64,000 bases of DNA from Lishizhenia tianjinensis (GCF_900116425.1 NZ_FPAS01000006.1:62001-126000), one strand, 5' to 3'. Positions 26,746-36,326 are shown, numbered from the stretch's first letter. Notes: generated from the sequence alone by a model not told the origin. Numbers and translations: made by a program.

Positions 26746-27576
26746 CTAGGGTTCTACCTCGCGGTTATCTACAAAATTCAACGTGGCAAAAGCGGTGATA
26801 GTTGCCCCACTTGGCACCATACTCCCTTCACCCGCCACGGGCGTTTGTGCATTAATTATGGCTTTCGCGCTATCTGCAGCACTTACGCACTCCGGACACG
26901 AAACATATAAATTCAAACCAACGCTCGCATTTAAACGGGTTTGCGCTTCATTTATTGTTAATCCATATAAATTAGGAACGGGTAATAATTCGCCGTTGGC
27001 ATTTCGTCCAACCACCAATTCTACCACAGAATTTATAGGCAATTGCTCACCATACTTCATTTCCTTTCCTCTATACTTTACCTTCAAAACAGATCCAGGT
27101 GTTTCTGAGGCAACATAGGTCGTTTTCGAACGCAATCCAACCGTTGTAATCAAAGCCTCGGCAAAGCGTTGCGACTTATCAATCAACTTCGGCATTTTCA
27201 CATTTCGTGTACGCTTAGATACGCGCAATTTTATTTTACGACCAGACTTTACGTACTGACCAGATTTCACTGTTGGCAAAGGATCCTGATAAATCACCGT
27301 TCCATCCACTAATCCGGGTTTGTAAACAGAGTCTAATACTTCATACTCCAAACCGGAACCATTCAATAGCGTTTCTACATCTTTTATGTTTACCACATAC
27401 TCTTTTCCATCACTTACAAGCGTTGGAACTTCAATTTTCTCACCGTGTTTCGTGGTAGAATTAAAATAAGATAAAGCACCCCAAATAATGGCTACCCAAG
27501 CCAAAACAATTAGAAGGATATTGATCCAGAAAGCTTTAGATGTTAAAAGATTGAAGGTCTTTTTTATTAAACTCAT
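26746..27576 (-). CDS. PASTA-domain membrane protein
   Basis: 276 residues: one membrane helix (about 16-37) and three PASTA domains (about 47-118, 119-190, 195-270; for example VPNLYGLTINEAQTRL). PASTA domains bind muropeptides or beta-lactams. There is no kinase or transpeptidase domain, unlike PknB or PBP2x, so this is a stand-alone PASTA protein as found in many Bacteroidota. Divergent from ddl, a cell-wall gene, which fits a peptidoglycan-related role (inference). Confidence 0.88.
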   Translation of the reverse strand: MSLIKKTFNLLTSKAFWINILLIVLAWVAIIWGALSYFNSTTKHGEKIEVPTLVSDGKEYVVNIKDVETLLNGSGLEYEVLDSVYKPGLVDGTVIYQDPLPTVKSGQYVKSGRKIKLRVSKRTRNVKMPKLIDKSQRFAEALITTVGLRSKTTYVASETPGSVLKVKYRGKEMKYGEQLPINSVVELVVGRNANGELLPVPNLYGLTINEAQTRLNASVGLNLYVSCPECVSAADSAKAIINAQTPVAGEGSMVPSGATITAFATLNFVDNREVEP

Positions 27577-27593
27577 TTCCGATTAGTTTGCAA

Positions 27594-27601
27594 CAAATAT
27601 A
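27594..27601 (-). promoter_or_regulatory. -7 element of the PASTA gene
   Basis: TATATTTG on the minus strand, exact TAnnTTTG, 17 bp upstream of the ATG. No clear -33 match. Confidence 0.55.
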
Positions 27602-27708
27602 GAAATATACTCTTCCATTCTGAGCCCCTAAAGTCTATTCTTTGTTAAGAACAATTATTTGCTCATAACTTTTACGTATTTGACCACTTCTTCACTTAGA
27701 TTAAGCTT

Positions 27709-27716
27709 TATTTTTG
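27709..27716 (+). promoter_or_regulatory. -7 element of ddl
   Basis: TATTTTTG, exact TAnnTTTG, 15 bp before the ddl ATG. A TTTG at 27679 is 26 bp upstream, longer than usual spacing. The terminal TTG of this element can be mistaken for a start codon. Confidence 0.55.
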
Positions 27717-27731
27717 CTTCAAACATGTATT

Positions 27732-28700
27732 ATGAAAAAGGTTGGACTTCTCTACGGTGGTTACTCATCAGAATTTGAAATTTCTAAGAACAGTGCGCAA
27801 ACAATTTATAACAACAGCGCCAACAACTACCAACTTTATTTAATAGAAGTTAAAAAAGAAGCTTGGACAGTGGTCTTGGAGGATGAACGCATTCCTTTCG
27901 ACTTTCAAAACTTCCAATTCCAACGCAACGGTGAAAACATTCAACTGGATGCAGCTCACATTTATATACATGGTAATCCTGGCGAGAATGGTAAAATCCA
28001 AGCCTTGCTAGACATGAAGGGTATTCCTTACGTAAACTCAAATGCTCTGGCTAGTGAACTTTCTTTCGACAAATGGTTTTGCAACCAATTCTTAAAAGGC
28101 TTGGGAGCTAATGTTGCCAAGAGTAAGGTACTGCAAAAAAACACGACTTATTCAACCGAAGAAGTTATCGAAGAACTCGGACTCCCCCTCTTTGTTAAAC
28201 CTTGTGACAGTGGTTCTAGCTATGGTATTTCTAAGGTGAAAAATGCAGCAGATTTAACACCTGCCATAGAAGCAGCCTTTAATGAAGGTCAAACCGTAGT
28301 TATAGAAAGTTTCTTAGACGGTAGAGAATTCACCTGTGGTGTTTACCAAGACAAAGATGGCGTTCATGCATTGCCGGTTACTGAAATAATTTCTGACACT
28401 GACTTTTTCGATTTCACCGCCAAATACGAAGGGAAATCGAAAGAAATTACACCCGCAAATTTAGATCAAAAAGCTACAGAGGCCATACAAAAAGAAGCGG
28501 TTAAAGCTTACCAATTCTTACAGTTATCATCTGTGGCACGTATAGATTTCATGTTGGTAAAAGATACACCTTACATCATAGAAGTAAATACAACGCCAGG
28601 ATTTAGCAAGGCATCTATTGTTCCACAAATGTTGGCCGCACAGGGTACAAAGATTTCAGATTTCTGGACCAACATTTACAATTACATTTTAGAAGACTAG
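27732..28700 (+). CDS. ddl: D-alanine--D-alanine ligase
   Basis: Makes the D-Ala-D-Ala dipeptide for peptidoglycan. 322 residues from ATG 27732: MKKVGLLYGGYSSEFEIS (N-terminal substrate loop), ATP-grasp region with KPCDSGSSYGISKV, ESFLDGREFTCGVY, and the metal-binding VARIDFML...IIEVNTTPGFSKAS. All Ddl landmarks are present. Its stop codon TAG lies inside the end of a dispersed intergenic repeat (28695-28841). Confidence 0.95.
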   Translation: MKKVGLLYGGYSSEFEISKNSAQTIYNNSANNYQLYLIEVKKEAWTVVLEDERIPFDFQNFQFQRNGENIQLDAAHIYIHGNPGENGKIQALLDMKGIPYVNSNALASELSFDKWFCNQFLKGLGANVAKSKVLQKNTTYSTEEVIEELGLPLFVKPCDSGSSYGISKVKNAADLTPAIEAAFNEGQTVVIESFLDGREFTCGVYQDKDGVHALPVTEIISDTDFFDFTAKYEGKSKEITPANLDQKATEAIQKEAVKAYQFLQLSSVARIDFMLVKDTPYIIEVNTTPGFSKASIVPQMLAAQGTKISDFWTNIYNYILED

Positions 28701-28841
28701 GCTCCCTTTTCGCGCTATCCCTTATAGTCCCCAAAAGATAGTTTAAGTCGCACAACAAGCTACCATCACTTCCGCTGGTCGTAAGGGTAGCTCGTGGCTT
28801 ACTAAAACTCTATCTTGGGGAGCTGCCAGTACTATCGCGGG
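28695..28841 (-). repeat. dispersed intergenic repeat, copy 1
   Basis: 147 bp between the convergent genes ddl and dacB. Read on the minus strand it begins CCCGCGATAGTACTGGCA and ends GGATAGCGCGAAAAGG then GAGCCTAGTC. Copy 2 (56308-56452, plus strand) has the same ends with few changes and almost the same length. Most of this copy folds as one long imperfect inverted repeat (28711-28839), with inner arms GAGCTACC/GGTAGCTT. The end nearest ddl supplies the ddl stop codon. It may also act as a terminator for both genes. Confidence 0.75.
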
Positions 28842-28846
28842 TAGAT

Positions 28847-30301
28847 TTACATATTTGCTATAGCATTAAACAAGGACTCAAACCTCACAACCATAGTTCT
28901 CGAACTCGTATTGAAATTTTGTGCTACTATGGCAAAAGCATATTTCTTACCCGATTTTCCATACACATATCCGGCATAAGACTTCACACCATTTAAAGAA
29001 CCACTTTTGGCTTTAATTTTTCCGTGACCTGCCTCCCCATTACACACATATTTCAAAGTTCCGCTCACACCCGCTATAGGTAAAGTCGTTTCAAACTCAC
29101 CCATTACCTTCGATTGATGCATGTAGGTCAACATCTCCACAAAGTGCTGCGCTGAAATTCTATTGGTTCTAGACAAACCACTTCCATCTGTCATCTCAAA
29201 ACCACTACTGAGTTTATCCTTCCAATATTCATTAATAAACTTCAACCCCGATTTAATACTCGTATTGCCTTGTGCATCTTTGCCCAACCATGTCAACAAT
29301 TGCTCGGCATATAAATTAATACTCTTGTGATTGGTTAACACTGCTATTTCTAACAGCGACTTTCCTTTAAAAGCACCTACAACCCTGTCCTCAACCTTGT
29401 AAATTTCTTCCAAATCTTGTCGTTGCTTATGCACAGCCTCAACCTCCCCTTCAATTTCAACTCCCTCTTGTTCCAAAGCCTGCTTAAAACTATACGCCAT
29501 TAAATATTCTGGATCTGGTACTGAAGCTTTTACCACAAAATCACTTCTATTGTAGGGTATTTCACCCGTCACATACCTATTGTTTTGATGCGGTGCCCCG
29601 TATACGTAGGCATTGTCTGCATTCGATTGTGCTGCCACAACAAAATTCTCAAAAGCAACATTGGGCAACTCAGGTTCCACACGTGTAATCTTTGTTAATG
29701 TACCCACTCCTCCTGTTTTAAAATGGAGCTCCATCAAATTATCGAAAACTGTACATCCCGCCGGACCTGCACCGTAGTAATTCCCCATATCATTCCATGT
29801 CCAATCTTTTGGAATACCTTCATAGGCATAAGCACTTCCATCAGCTATAACCTTTCCTGTTATACGTTTGATTCCTTTAGTCCTCACCGCCTTAGTCCAA
29901 TGTTTAATAAAGGCATACTTTTCCTCTCCTTCATAGAAATACTTGCTCCCCAAACTCGGATCACCACAACCTTGAATCACCAAATCTCCCTTCAACACGC
30001 TATCTTGAACAAACCCTGTGTAATACACTTTTGTACGCAGTGCATAATCACTCGGAAAAACTAAAAGGTTGGTAGCCGTAGTAAATAATTTGGCTGTAGA
30101 AGCTGTAGCTAAGGTTGCCTTCTCATTGTGAGCTATTACAATTTCATCATTGCTTAAATCCTTCACTACAAATCCAAGCGTAGCGTTTTGCATATCTGGT
30201 TTTTCCAACAAACTATTTAAACTTTGCTCTAAGCTTGTTATTTGTCCAAACCCGAATTGAATTTGACTTAAAAGGCACACTAATGCTATAATCTTCTTCA
30301 T
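28847..30301 (-). CDS. dacB: D-alanyl-D-alanine carboxypeptidase/endopeptidase (PBP4, DacB family)
   Basis: Periplasmic penicillin-binding protein that trims peptidoglycan cross-links. 484 residues from ATG 30301; signal peptide MKKIIALVCLLSQIQFGFGQ. Active-site Ser-x-x-Lys is STAK in LATASTAKLFTTA (about residue 70), the SxN motif lies in HKSINLYAEQ, and the KTG-type motif is KSG in IKAKSGSLNGVKSYAGYV. The long insert between the first two motifs is usual for class C PBP4. It faces ddl across the repeat element, so two D-Ala-D-Ala enzymes are neighbours. Confidence 0.94.
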   Translation of the reverse strand: MKKIIALVCLLSQIQFGFGQITSLEQSLNSLLEKPDMQNATLGFVVKDLSNDEIVIAHNEKATLATASTAKLFTTATNLLVFPSDYALRTKVYYTGFVQDSVLKGDLVIQGCGDPSLGSKYFYEGEEKYAFIKHWTKAVRTKGIKRITGKVIADGSAYAYEGIPKDWTWNDMGNYYGAGPAGCTVFDNLMELHFKTGGVGTLTKITRVEPELPNVAFENFVVAAQSNADNAYVYGAPHQNNRYVTGEIPYNRSDFVVKASVPDPEYLMAYSFKQALEQEGVEIEGEVEAVHKQRQDLEEIYKVEDRVVGAFKGKSLLEIAVLTNHKSINLYAEQLLTWLGKDAQGNTSIKSGLKFINEYWKDKLSSGFEMTDGSGLSRTNRISAQHFVEMLTYMHQSKVMGEFETTLPIAGVSGTLKYVCNGEAGHGKIKAKSGSLNGVKSYAGYVYGKSGKKYAFAIVAQNFNTSSRTMVVRFESLFNAIANM

Positions 30302-30403
30302 AATATCTATGTTCTTGATCAACCTACCGATTTTCTTTGAAGTTTGTCTAAAATTCAGATTTACTTAACTTAGGACTCCTATTTTTACAGAAAATACATT
30401 TAC

Positions 30404-31576
30404 TTGACAAAGAAGATAAAAATACTCAGAATTATCAACCGGTTTAACATTGGAGGACCAACCTTCAATGCAACTTTTTTAACCGCGTTCCTTTCTGATG
30501 AATTCGAAACCAAATTAATTGGAGGCGTGCCAGACGAGGGTGAAAAAGACTCTCTGCACATTCTTCAACAATATGGTGTAGAACCTCAAATTATTACTTC
30601 TTTACAACGCAACCCTAATTATAAGTCAGACAGGGAGGCATACAAAGAAATCAAGCAAATCATTAAAGAATTCCAACCTGACATTGTACACACCCACGCC
30701 TCTAAAGCGGGTGCATTGGGAAGAAAGGCAGCGCATGCATGTAAGGTTCCTGTAATCGTTCACACTTTCCACGGACATGTTTTTCATTCTTATTTCGGAA
30801 AATTTAAAACCAAACTCTTCCAACAAATAGAACGCAACTTGGCAAAAAAATCCTCGCAGATTATTGCCATAAGTCCATTGCAAAAACATGAATTAACCAC
30901 AGAGTATAAAATTTGCTCTCCCGATAAAACAAGTGTTATTCCTTTGGGTTTCGATCTTGCAAAATTCCAACTCAATCTGGAAGGGAACAGAACAAGAATT
31001 AGAGAACAATATAATATAACTCAGGAAGAAGTAGCTTTGGCCATAGTGGGTAGGTTAGCTCCTATCAAAGACCACGATTTCTTTCTCGACGCCATTGAGG
31101 AACTCGCACAACGAACAACCCGAAAATTTAAAGTTTTCATTGTTGGGGATGGTAGCGAATATTCCGCCATACATGCTAGAGTTCAATATTTAAAAGCCAA
31201 ATATGGTTGTGAGATTATCATGACATCTTGGATCAAAGACATCGCTGAATTCAACGCAGGAATGGATGTAATTTGTTTAAGTTCTAAAAACGAAGGAACT
31301 CCGGTGAGTTTAATTGAAGCTCAAGCCACCAACCTACCTGTTTTAAGTACGGATGTTGGCGGTGTTCGCGACATCGTTCTCGACGGTGAAACAGGATTTA
31401 TTGTAGAAAAAGGAAATCTTGAAACTTACACCGAAAAATTGCGTTTACTCATAGAGAACGATGAATTAAGGATAAGTATGGGGCAAAAAGGTTACCCACA
31501 TGTTTCCGAAAAATTCCATTACTCGAGATTAGTTAAAGATATGGAAAGGCTTTACAAACAACTTTTAGAAAAATGA
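30404..31576 (+). CDS. glycosyltransferase, GT4 family
   Basis: 390 residues, GT-B fold. N-terminal INRFNIGGPTFNATFL (acceptor side), VHTHASKAGALGRKAAH, and the donor-binding C-terminal half with VGRLAPIKDHDFF and SSKNEGTPVSLIEAQATNLP followed by STDVGGVRDIV, the Glu-x7-Glu region of GT4 enzymes. The start is TTG at 30404: there is an in-frame stop upstream and no ATG until far into the protein. It opens a surface-polysaccharide operon and overlaps the next gene by 4 bp. Sugar specificity unknown. Confidence 0.9.
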   Translation: MTKKIKILRIINRFNIGGPTFNATFLTAFLSDEFETKLIGGVPDEGEKDSLHILQQYGVEPQIITSLQRNPNYKSDREAYKEIKQIIKEFQPDIVHTHASKAGALGRKAAHACKVPVIVHTFHGHVFHSYFGKFKTKLFQQIERNLAKKSSQIIAISPLQKHELTTEYKICSPDKTSVIPLGFDLAKFQLNLEGNRTRIREQYNITQEEVALAIVGRLAPIKDHDFFLDAIEELAQRTTRKFKVFIVGDGSEYSAIHARVQYLKAKYGCEIIMTSWIKDIAEFNAGMDVICLSSKNEGTPVSLIEAQATNLPVLSTDVGGVRDIVLDGETGFIVEKGNLETYTEKLRLLIENDELRISMGQKGYPHVSEKFHYSRLVKDMERLYKQLLEK

Positions 31577-32316
31577 AAAACCTCTTTTACTTCCTTATAA
31601 TAGTCGCTCTTACATCTTGTAACATCAACAGTAATTTGATGTTTAAAAATCTAGACAGATCTGATGTTGTAATCAAAGACAGCATTCCTATGGCTCCACA
31701 AGAGAGCTATAGAATGAGTACTAACGATAGATTTAGTTTTGAACTTTACCCGCAAGATGGAGAACAAATAGTTGAAAATACCGGACAAAAACAGTTCGAA
31801 ATTACTCCTTTAGAGTATACCATACGTCCTGATGGAAAAGCTGAATTACCAGTAATTGGGGATATACACCTTGCAGGTTTAACCGTACAAGAATGTGAAG
31901 ACACCTTGGAACACTATTTCTCTTTCACCCATAACAATCCTTTTGTACAGGTTAAAATTTTAAACAAGCGTGTTATTGTTTTCCCTGGAAATGGTAGTGA
32001 GGCAAAAGTGGTTAACCTCATCAATGAAAACACAACCTTGATGGAGGTTCTAGCCTTAGCAGGAGGTATAGCTGAACGCGGAAAATCTAAATCCATAAAA
32101 ATATTGCGCAATGTGGGTAACCAAAGAGAGGTGTATGAAATTAACCTCAGTACTTTAGACGGCTTAAAGTACACCGATATGATTATCCAAGCCAACGATT
32201 ACATTTACATAGAACCCACCAAAGAAATTACCCGTGGAATTTTGAGAGAAGTAACACCACTTTTAGGAATTATTACATCCTCTCTTGCTATAATTACTAT
32301 CTTTTCGAAATTGTAA
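31573..32316 (+). CDS. polysaccharide export lipoprotein (Wza-like)
   Basis: 247 residues. Lipoprotein signal with lipobox LTSC (Cys16). A polysaccharide-export domain follows (about 45-125; MSTNDRFSFELYP, YTIRPDGKAELPVIGDIHLA), then a SLBB domain (about 135-215), and a hydrophobic C-terminus (about 225-247). Such proteins form the outer-membrane exit channel for capsule or exopolysaccharide, partnered by a Wzc-type kinase, which is the next gene. Confidence 0.92.
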   Translation: MKNLFYFLIIVALTSCNINSNLMFKNLDRSDVVIKDSIPMAPQESYRMSTNDRFSFELYPQDGEQIVENTGQKQFEITPLEYTIRPDGKAELPVIGDIHLAGLTVQECEDTLEHYFSFTHNNPFVQVKILNKRVIVFPGNGSEAKVVNLINENTTLMEVLALAGGIAERGKSKSIKILRNVGNQREVYEINLSTLDGLKYTDMIIQANDYIYIEPTKEITRGILREVTPLLGIITSSLAIITIFSKL

Positions 32317-32323
32317 GTCATCC

Positions 32324-34675
32324 ATGAACAGTTCTAAAAATCGATTTTTTGTAAACACTGAATTTGATCTCGACATCATCCGAAATGTCCTGAAAAAGAA
32401 TTTCCTGTTTGCCTTATTGATTATTGCTTTTTTTGGAGCACTATCCTTCCTTTACTTAAGGTACACCAAACCGGTTTACCAATCTCAAATGGTTATTCAG
32501 ATAGACAATGAAGACCAAGGGGCAAATGTTCTCGATTTAAAGAATGTGAATAACGACGGTAACATTTCGAAAGAAATCGAATTGTTACGCTCTCAATTCC
32601 TTTTCGAAGAAGCATTAAAACGTCTAAATTTAGAAGTGAGTCATTTTGCCAAGGGTGAATTTCTTACCGAAGAAAGGTATACACAATCACAATTTCAGGT
32701 GCAACTCTTTAAATTGAACGAACCTGATTTATACAACCTACCCATATACTTTTACAAAGACAACTCGAATCAATACAAAATAAAATATAACTACAAAGGC
32801 AAGGAATATATAGAAGAGGTCTTTTTAAATCAAGCTCACAAGAACGAATTCTTTCACATCTTTATTAAGTCAGAAAATGAAGAGGTTTTAAAGCGCGACA
32901 TCAACGACAACGAACTTTATTTTGTTTTCAACAACACTCAAAGTCTTATGGCGCGACTCCATGGAGATTTAACCATAGCTCCTTTGGACGTTAAGGCGAA
33001 AAGTATCTTAATTTCTTACCGCAGTAACAACGCGCATCTCTCGCAAGACATCTGTAATGCCGTAGGTGAAAGTTTCTTTGATTATGACGACCACCTCCAG
33101 CAAGAAAGTAGCGAGAAAATATTGAAGTTCATTAATGCGCAGTTAGACTCTTTAAATAAAGAACTCATACTCTCTCGTAATGCTTTAACGGAGTTTCAAC
33201 GTCGTGAAAATTTATCAGATCTCGAAAACATAGAGAGCAATCTCTCCGCGAAAGTAAACACGCTTGAAAATGAGCTTGAAAAATTAAAAATTGAACACCA
33301 AGATTTAAAGCGTATAAAAACAGAAATCAATAATTCACCGCGCAGCACAGAGGTATATAAGTTATTGCCCGTTCTCATAGAAAAAAGCTACCAAAATGCT
33401 TTAAAAGATCAAATTGAAACTCTTTTTTCCAAATTGGAACAAAGGGAAAACTTGCTTTATACGGTGACCGAAGAAAGTAGAACCATCACCCAACTCGATA
33501 AGAAAATTTCGGCAGACATTGAGATCACCAATAAAATCATCAATGCCTTAGAAGAGAAAACTGCTGAACGCATTGATTTCCTGGAAAATGAGGTAAAAGA
33601 AGCTCGCAGTCAATTCTTCTCTATTCCAGATAAAAAGATGGAATTGAGTCGTTTAAAAAACAAGCAAGACCTTAACGAAAAATACTACACATCACTCAAC
33701 GAAAAAAAGGTGGCCTACGCTATTTCGAATGCAGGTTACACCTCAGAGAACAAAGTACTTTCTAAAGCACTACTGAATTCAACTCCTGTAGAACCGAACA
33801 AATTTCAGATTTATTACACCTATTTCATATTGGGTATTCTGCTGGCTTTACTTTTCCTTTTCTTCAAATATGTTAGTTATGATGAACTCAACAATTTGGG
33901 AGATTTAGAAAAACTGGCTCAAAACCAAATGAATATTTTGGGTTCAATTCCATTTCAGAATTCAGATTCACCGCACTCTCAGTTGGTGGTACACAATAAT
34001 CCAAAATCTTATTTATCCGAAGCATTTAGAGGTATACGTAGTAACCTAAAATTCATTAATCCAGAGGCGAAAACCATAGCCATTTCTTCCTCTATTTCAG
34101 GAGAAGGGAAAACCTTTGTGGCTTTGAATTTAAGTGCAATTTTAGCCATGTCTGGCAAGCGTGTGGTAATTCTTGACTTAGACCTTAGAAAACCCAAAGT
34201 TCACTTGGGAGTATCTTTGGATAACAAACTCGGTGTTTCCGATTTTTTGAGTCAAAACTGCACCTTAGAAGAATGCATCAACAAAGATGTTATTCCAAAT
34301 TTGGATGTCATTACAGCCGGAAGTATTCCTCCGAATCCATCCGAACTCATCCTAAGTAAATATTTAACTGAGCTTATCGAAAACCTTAAAACCAAATACG
34401 ATTACGTATTAATCGACAATCCACCTGTAGGAATCGTATCAGATGGTGTACAATTACTCCACGATGCTGATATTCCCATTTACATTTTTAAAGCAAATTA
34501 TTCCAAACGACAATTCATCAAACGCGTTTTGGAACTCAAGGAAATTCAGAAAATCAAATCTATTAACCTGCTCCTAAACGGAGTTGAGCAACGCAACTCG
34601 AAATACGGGTACGGCTATGGTTATGGATACGGGTACACTGCTGATCAAAAGAAAAATAGACGATTTAAAAAATGA
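32324..34675 (+). CDS. polysaccharide co-polymerase/BY tyrosine kinase (Wzc family)
   Basis: 783 residues. Wzz domain after TM1 (about 29-49), a long coiled-coil-rich periplasmic part, TM2 (about 500-520), and a cytoplasmic BY-kinase domain: Walker A ISSSISGEGKTFVALN (about 585-600), Walker A' VVILDLDLRKPKVH, Walker B YDYVLIDNPPVG. The tail (about 758-772) is an alternating Tyr-Gly cluster, YGYGYGYGYGY, the expected autophosphorylation site. These kinases control chain length and export. It overlaps rfbC by 4 bp. Confidence 0.95.
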   Translation: MNSSKNRFFVNTEFDLDIIRNVLKKNFLFALLIIAFFGALSFLYLRYTKPVYQSQMVIQIDNEDQGANVLDLKNVNNDGNISKEIELLRSQFLFEEALKRLNLEVSHFAKGEFLTEERYTQSQFQVQLFKLNEPDLYNLPIYFYKDNSNQYKIKYNYKGKEYIEEVFLNQAHKNEFFHIFIKSENEEVLKRDINDNELYFVFNNTQSLMARLHGDLTIAPLDVKAKSILISYRSNNAHLSQDICNAVGESFFDYDDHLQQESSEKILKFINAQLDSLNKELILSRNALTEFQRRENLSDLENIESNLSAKVNTLENELEKLKIEHQDLKRIKTEINNSPRSTEVYKLLPVLIEKSYQNALKDQIETLFSKLEQRENLLYTVTEESRTITQLDKKISADIEITNKIINALEEKTAERIDFLENEVKEARSQFFSIPDKKMELSRLKNKQDLNEKYYTSLNEKKVAYAISNAGYTSENKVLSKALLNSTPVEPNKFQIYYTYFILGILLALLFLFFKYVSYDELNNLGDLEKLAQNQMNILGSIPFQNSDSPHSQLVVHNNPKSYLSEAFRGIRSNLKFINPEAKTIAISSSISGEGKTFVALNLSAILAMSGKRVVILDLDLRKPKVHLGVSLDNKLGVSDFLSQNCTLEECINKDVIPNLDVITAGSIPPNPSELILSKYLTELIENLKTKYDYVLIDNPPVGIVSDGVQLLHDADIPIYIFKANYSKRQFIKRVLELKEIQKIKSINLLLNGVEQRNSKYGYGYGYGYGYTADQKKNRRFKK

Positions 34676-35217
34676 AATTTACGAAAGGAGAAATAGAAGG
34701 ACTTTGGGTAATTGAACCAAAGGTATTTGGTGATCACAGAGGTTATTTTATGGAGAGTTTTCAACGCGATAGATTTACAGCGGAAACGGGACAAGACATA
34801 CAATTTGTGCAAGACAATGAATCACTTTCCTCAAAAGGAGTATTGCGTGGTATGCACTTTCAAAAACCACCCCATGCTCAAGGTAAATTGGTACGCGTTA
34901 TTTCAGGAGCTGTTTTAGATGTTGCCGTAGATATTAGAAAAGACTCTCCTACTTATGGTAAACACCAAAGTATACTCCTAAGTGGTGAAAATAAAACTCA
35001 ATTTTACATTCCTCCCGGATTTGCCCACGGATTTTTAACCCTCGAAGACAACACCTTGTTTAGTTACAAGTGTACAAATTTTTATCACCCAGAAAGCGAA
35101 GGTTCTCTTGCTTGGTTTGATAAAGATTTAGCTATAGAATGGGGAGACATTGCACCTGTAATATCTGAAAAAGATAGAGATGCAGACGCTTTTGCTTCTT
35201 TTGTTTCTCCCTTTTAA
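34672..35217 (+). CDS. rfbC: dTDP-4-dehydrorhamnose 3,5-epimerase
   Basis: 181 residues, cupin fold. FGDHRGYFMESFQRDRF, QDNESLSSKGVLRGMHFQ (with the catalytic-region His), VDIRKDSPTYGKH and IPPGFAHGFLTLEDNTLFSYKCTNFYHPE are all family motifs. rfbA, rfbB and a neighbouring rfbD are not in this operon; an RmlD-like gene lies at 14.5 kb. ATGA overlap with the Wzc gene. Confidence 0.95.
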   Translation: MKFTKGEIEGLWVIEPKVFGDHRGYFMESFQRDRFTAETGQDIQFVQDNESLSSKGVLRGMHFQKPPHAQGKLVRVISGAVLDVAVDIRKDSPTYGKHQSILLSGENKTQFYIPPGFAHGFLTLEDNTLFSYKCTNFYHPESEGSLAWFDKDLAIEWGDIAPVISEKDRDADAFASFVSPF

Positions 35218-35227
35218 CCCTTAGCAC

Positions 35228-36307
35228 ATGTCTATATTAATGGTTAAAATCATACAGATACTTATTTTCTTCTTTTTGGGAATTACTGTGTCTATTATGA
35301 CCAATGGACTTATTTTGCATTTTGCTCAAACCTTAGGTATTCGTAATAAAAACGACGTAATTATTCGCTGGAGTAATGAATCTAAACCTTCACTAGGAGG
35401 GATTAGTTTTTTCGTTGTTTTCATGTTTTCTATTTTCGCTTTTGCAATTTTCTATGCAGACGCGAACATATTCAGGAATCACGAATTTCTTGGTTTATTA
35501 GCCGGATCGGTTGTTGCTTTTTTTATGGGAATGGCAGATGATGCCTACAATACTCGCCCCATGCTGAAGCTTTCCATGCAAATCCTTTCAGGAGTAATAC
35601 TTGTGTTGTTTGATACCATTATTCAAATTACCCCATATTACTCCATCAATGCCCTATTCACCATCCTCTGGGTTGTGGGTATAATGAACAGTTTGAATAT
35701 GCTCGACAATATGGACGGAATAACAGCAACTGTGGTGGTAGGAATATTAACCAGTTGTTTGTTTATTAGCTTCATCACCTTAGACATTAACACAAATTTC
35801 TGGACCATTATCTTAGTTACGCAAGTAGGAGGATTAATAGGGTTTTTGAAGTACAACATACACCCCTCTAAAATGTTTATGGGAGATACAGGCTCTCAAT
35901 TCATTGGCTTGTTTGTGAGCTTTTTCTCTATAAAAGGATTATGGAATTCTACCTCAATTTTAGAATTAGCGGGATGGAAAGCCATAGTGATTACCCTTGT
36001 TGCATTTACCCCAGCCATCGTAGATACGCTTACGGTTACTATAAATAGAATCAAAGCAGGTAAATCTCCCATGGTAGGAGGAAAAGATCACACTACGCAC
36101 CATATGGTTTACAAAGGAAAAACAGACTATCAAGTATGGTTTAACTTTCTACTGCTTTCAATTTGCTCTTCCGCGCTCAGCATATTACTCATAACTTTAA
36201 TCGATGTCAATATTTATTTAAGCTGGGGAGTTGGACTAACGTACTTTCTTATTGTTTTCGCACGTCTTTACAGCAATACTCAGCGTTTTAAAGCACCTTC
36301 CAAATAG
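35228..36307 (+). CDS. MraY/WecA-type phospho-sugar transferase
   Basis: 359 residues, about ten membrane helices. It carries the family motifs: MADDAYN (Asp-Asp), NSLNMLDNMDGITA, KMFMGDTGSQF and GGKDHTTHH. It transfers a sugar-1-phosphate from a UDP-sugar to undecaprenyl phosphate and so starts lipid-linked polysaccharide. Its place behind Wza-like, Wzc and rfbC genes argues for WecA-like rather than MraY function; the substrate is unknown. Confidence 0.9.
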   Translation: MSILMVKIIQILIFFFLGITVSIMTNGLILHFAQTLGIRNKNDVIIRWSNESKPSLGGISFFVVFMFSIFAFAIFYADANIFRNHEFLGLLAGSVVAFFMGMADDAYNTRPMLKLSMQILSGVILVLFDTIIQITPYYSINALFTILWVVGIMNSLNMLDNMDGITATVVVGILTSCLFISFITLDINTNFWTIILVTQVGGLIGFLKYNIHPSKMFMGDTGSQFIGLFVSFFSIKGLWNSTSILELAGWKAIVITLVAFTPAIVDTLTVTINRIKAGKSPMVGGKDHTTHHMVYKGKTDYQVWFNFLLLSICSSALSILLITLIDVNIYLSWGVGLTYFLIVFARLYSNTQRFKAPSK

Positions 36308-36318
36308 TGTAGAAAAGA

Positions 36319-36326
36319 TAATTTTG
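36319..36326 (+). promoter_or_regulatory. -7 element upstream of the lytic transglycosylase
   Basis: TAATTTTG, exact TAnnTTTG, 12 bp before the ATG and within the 31-bp gap after the WecA-like gene. It suggests the transglycosylase, uvrA and LOG genes can be transcribed apart from the polysaccharide operon. No -33 match seen. Confidence 0.5.
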
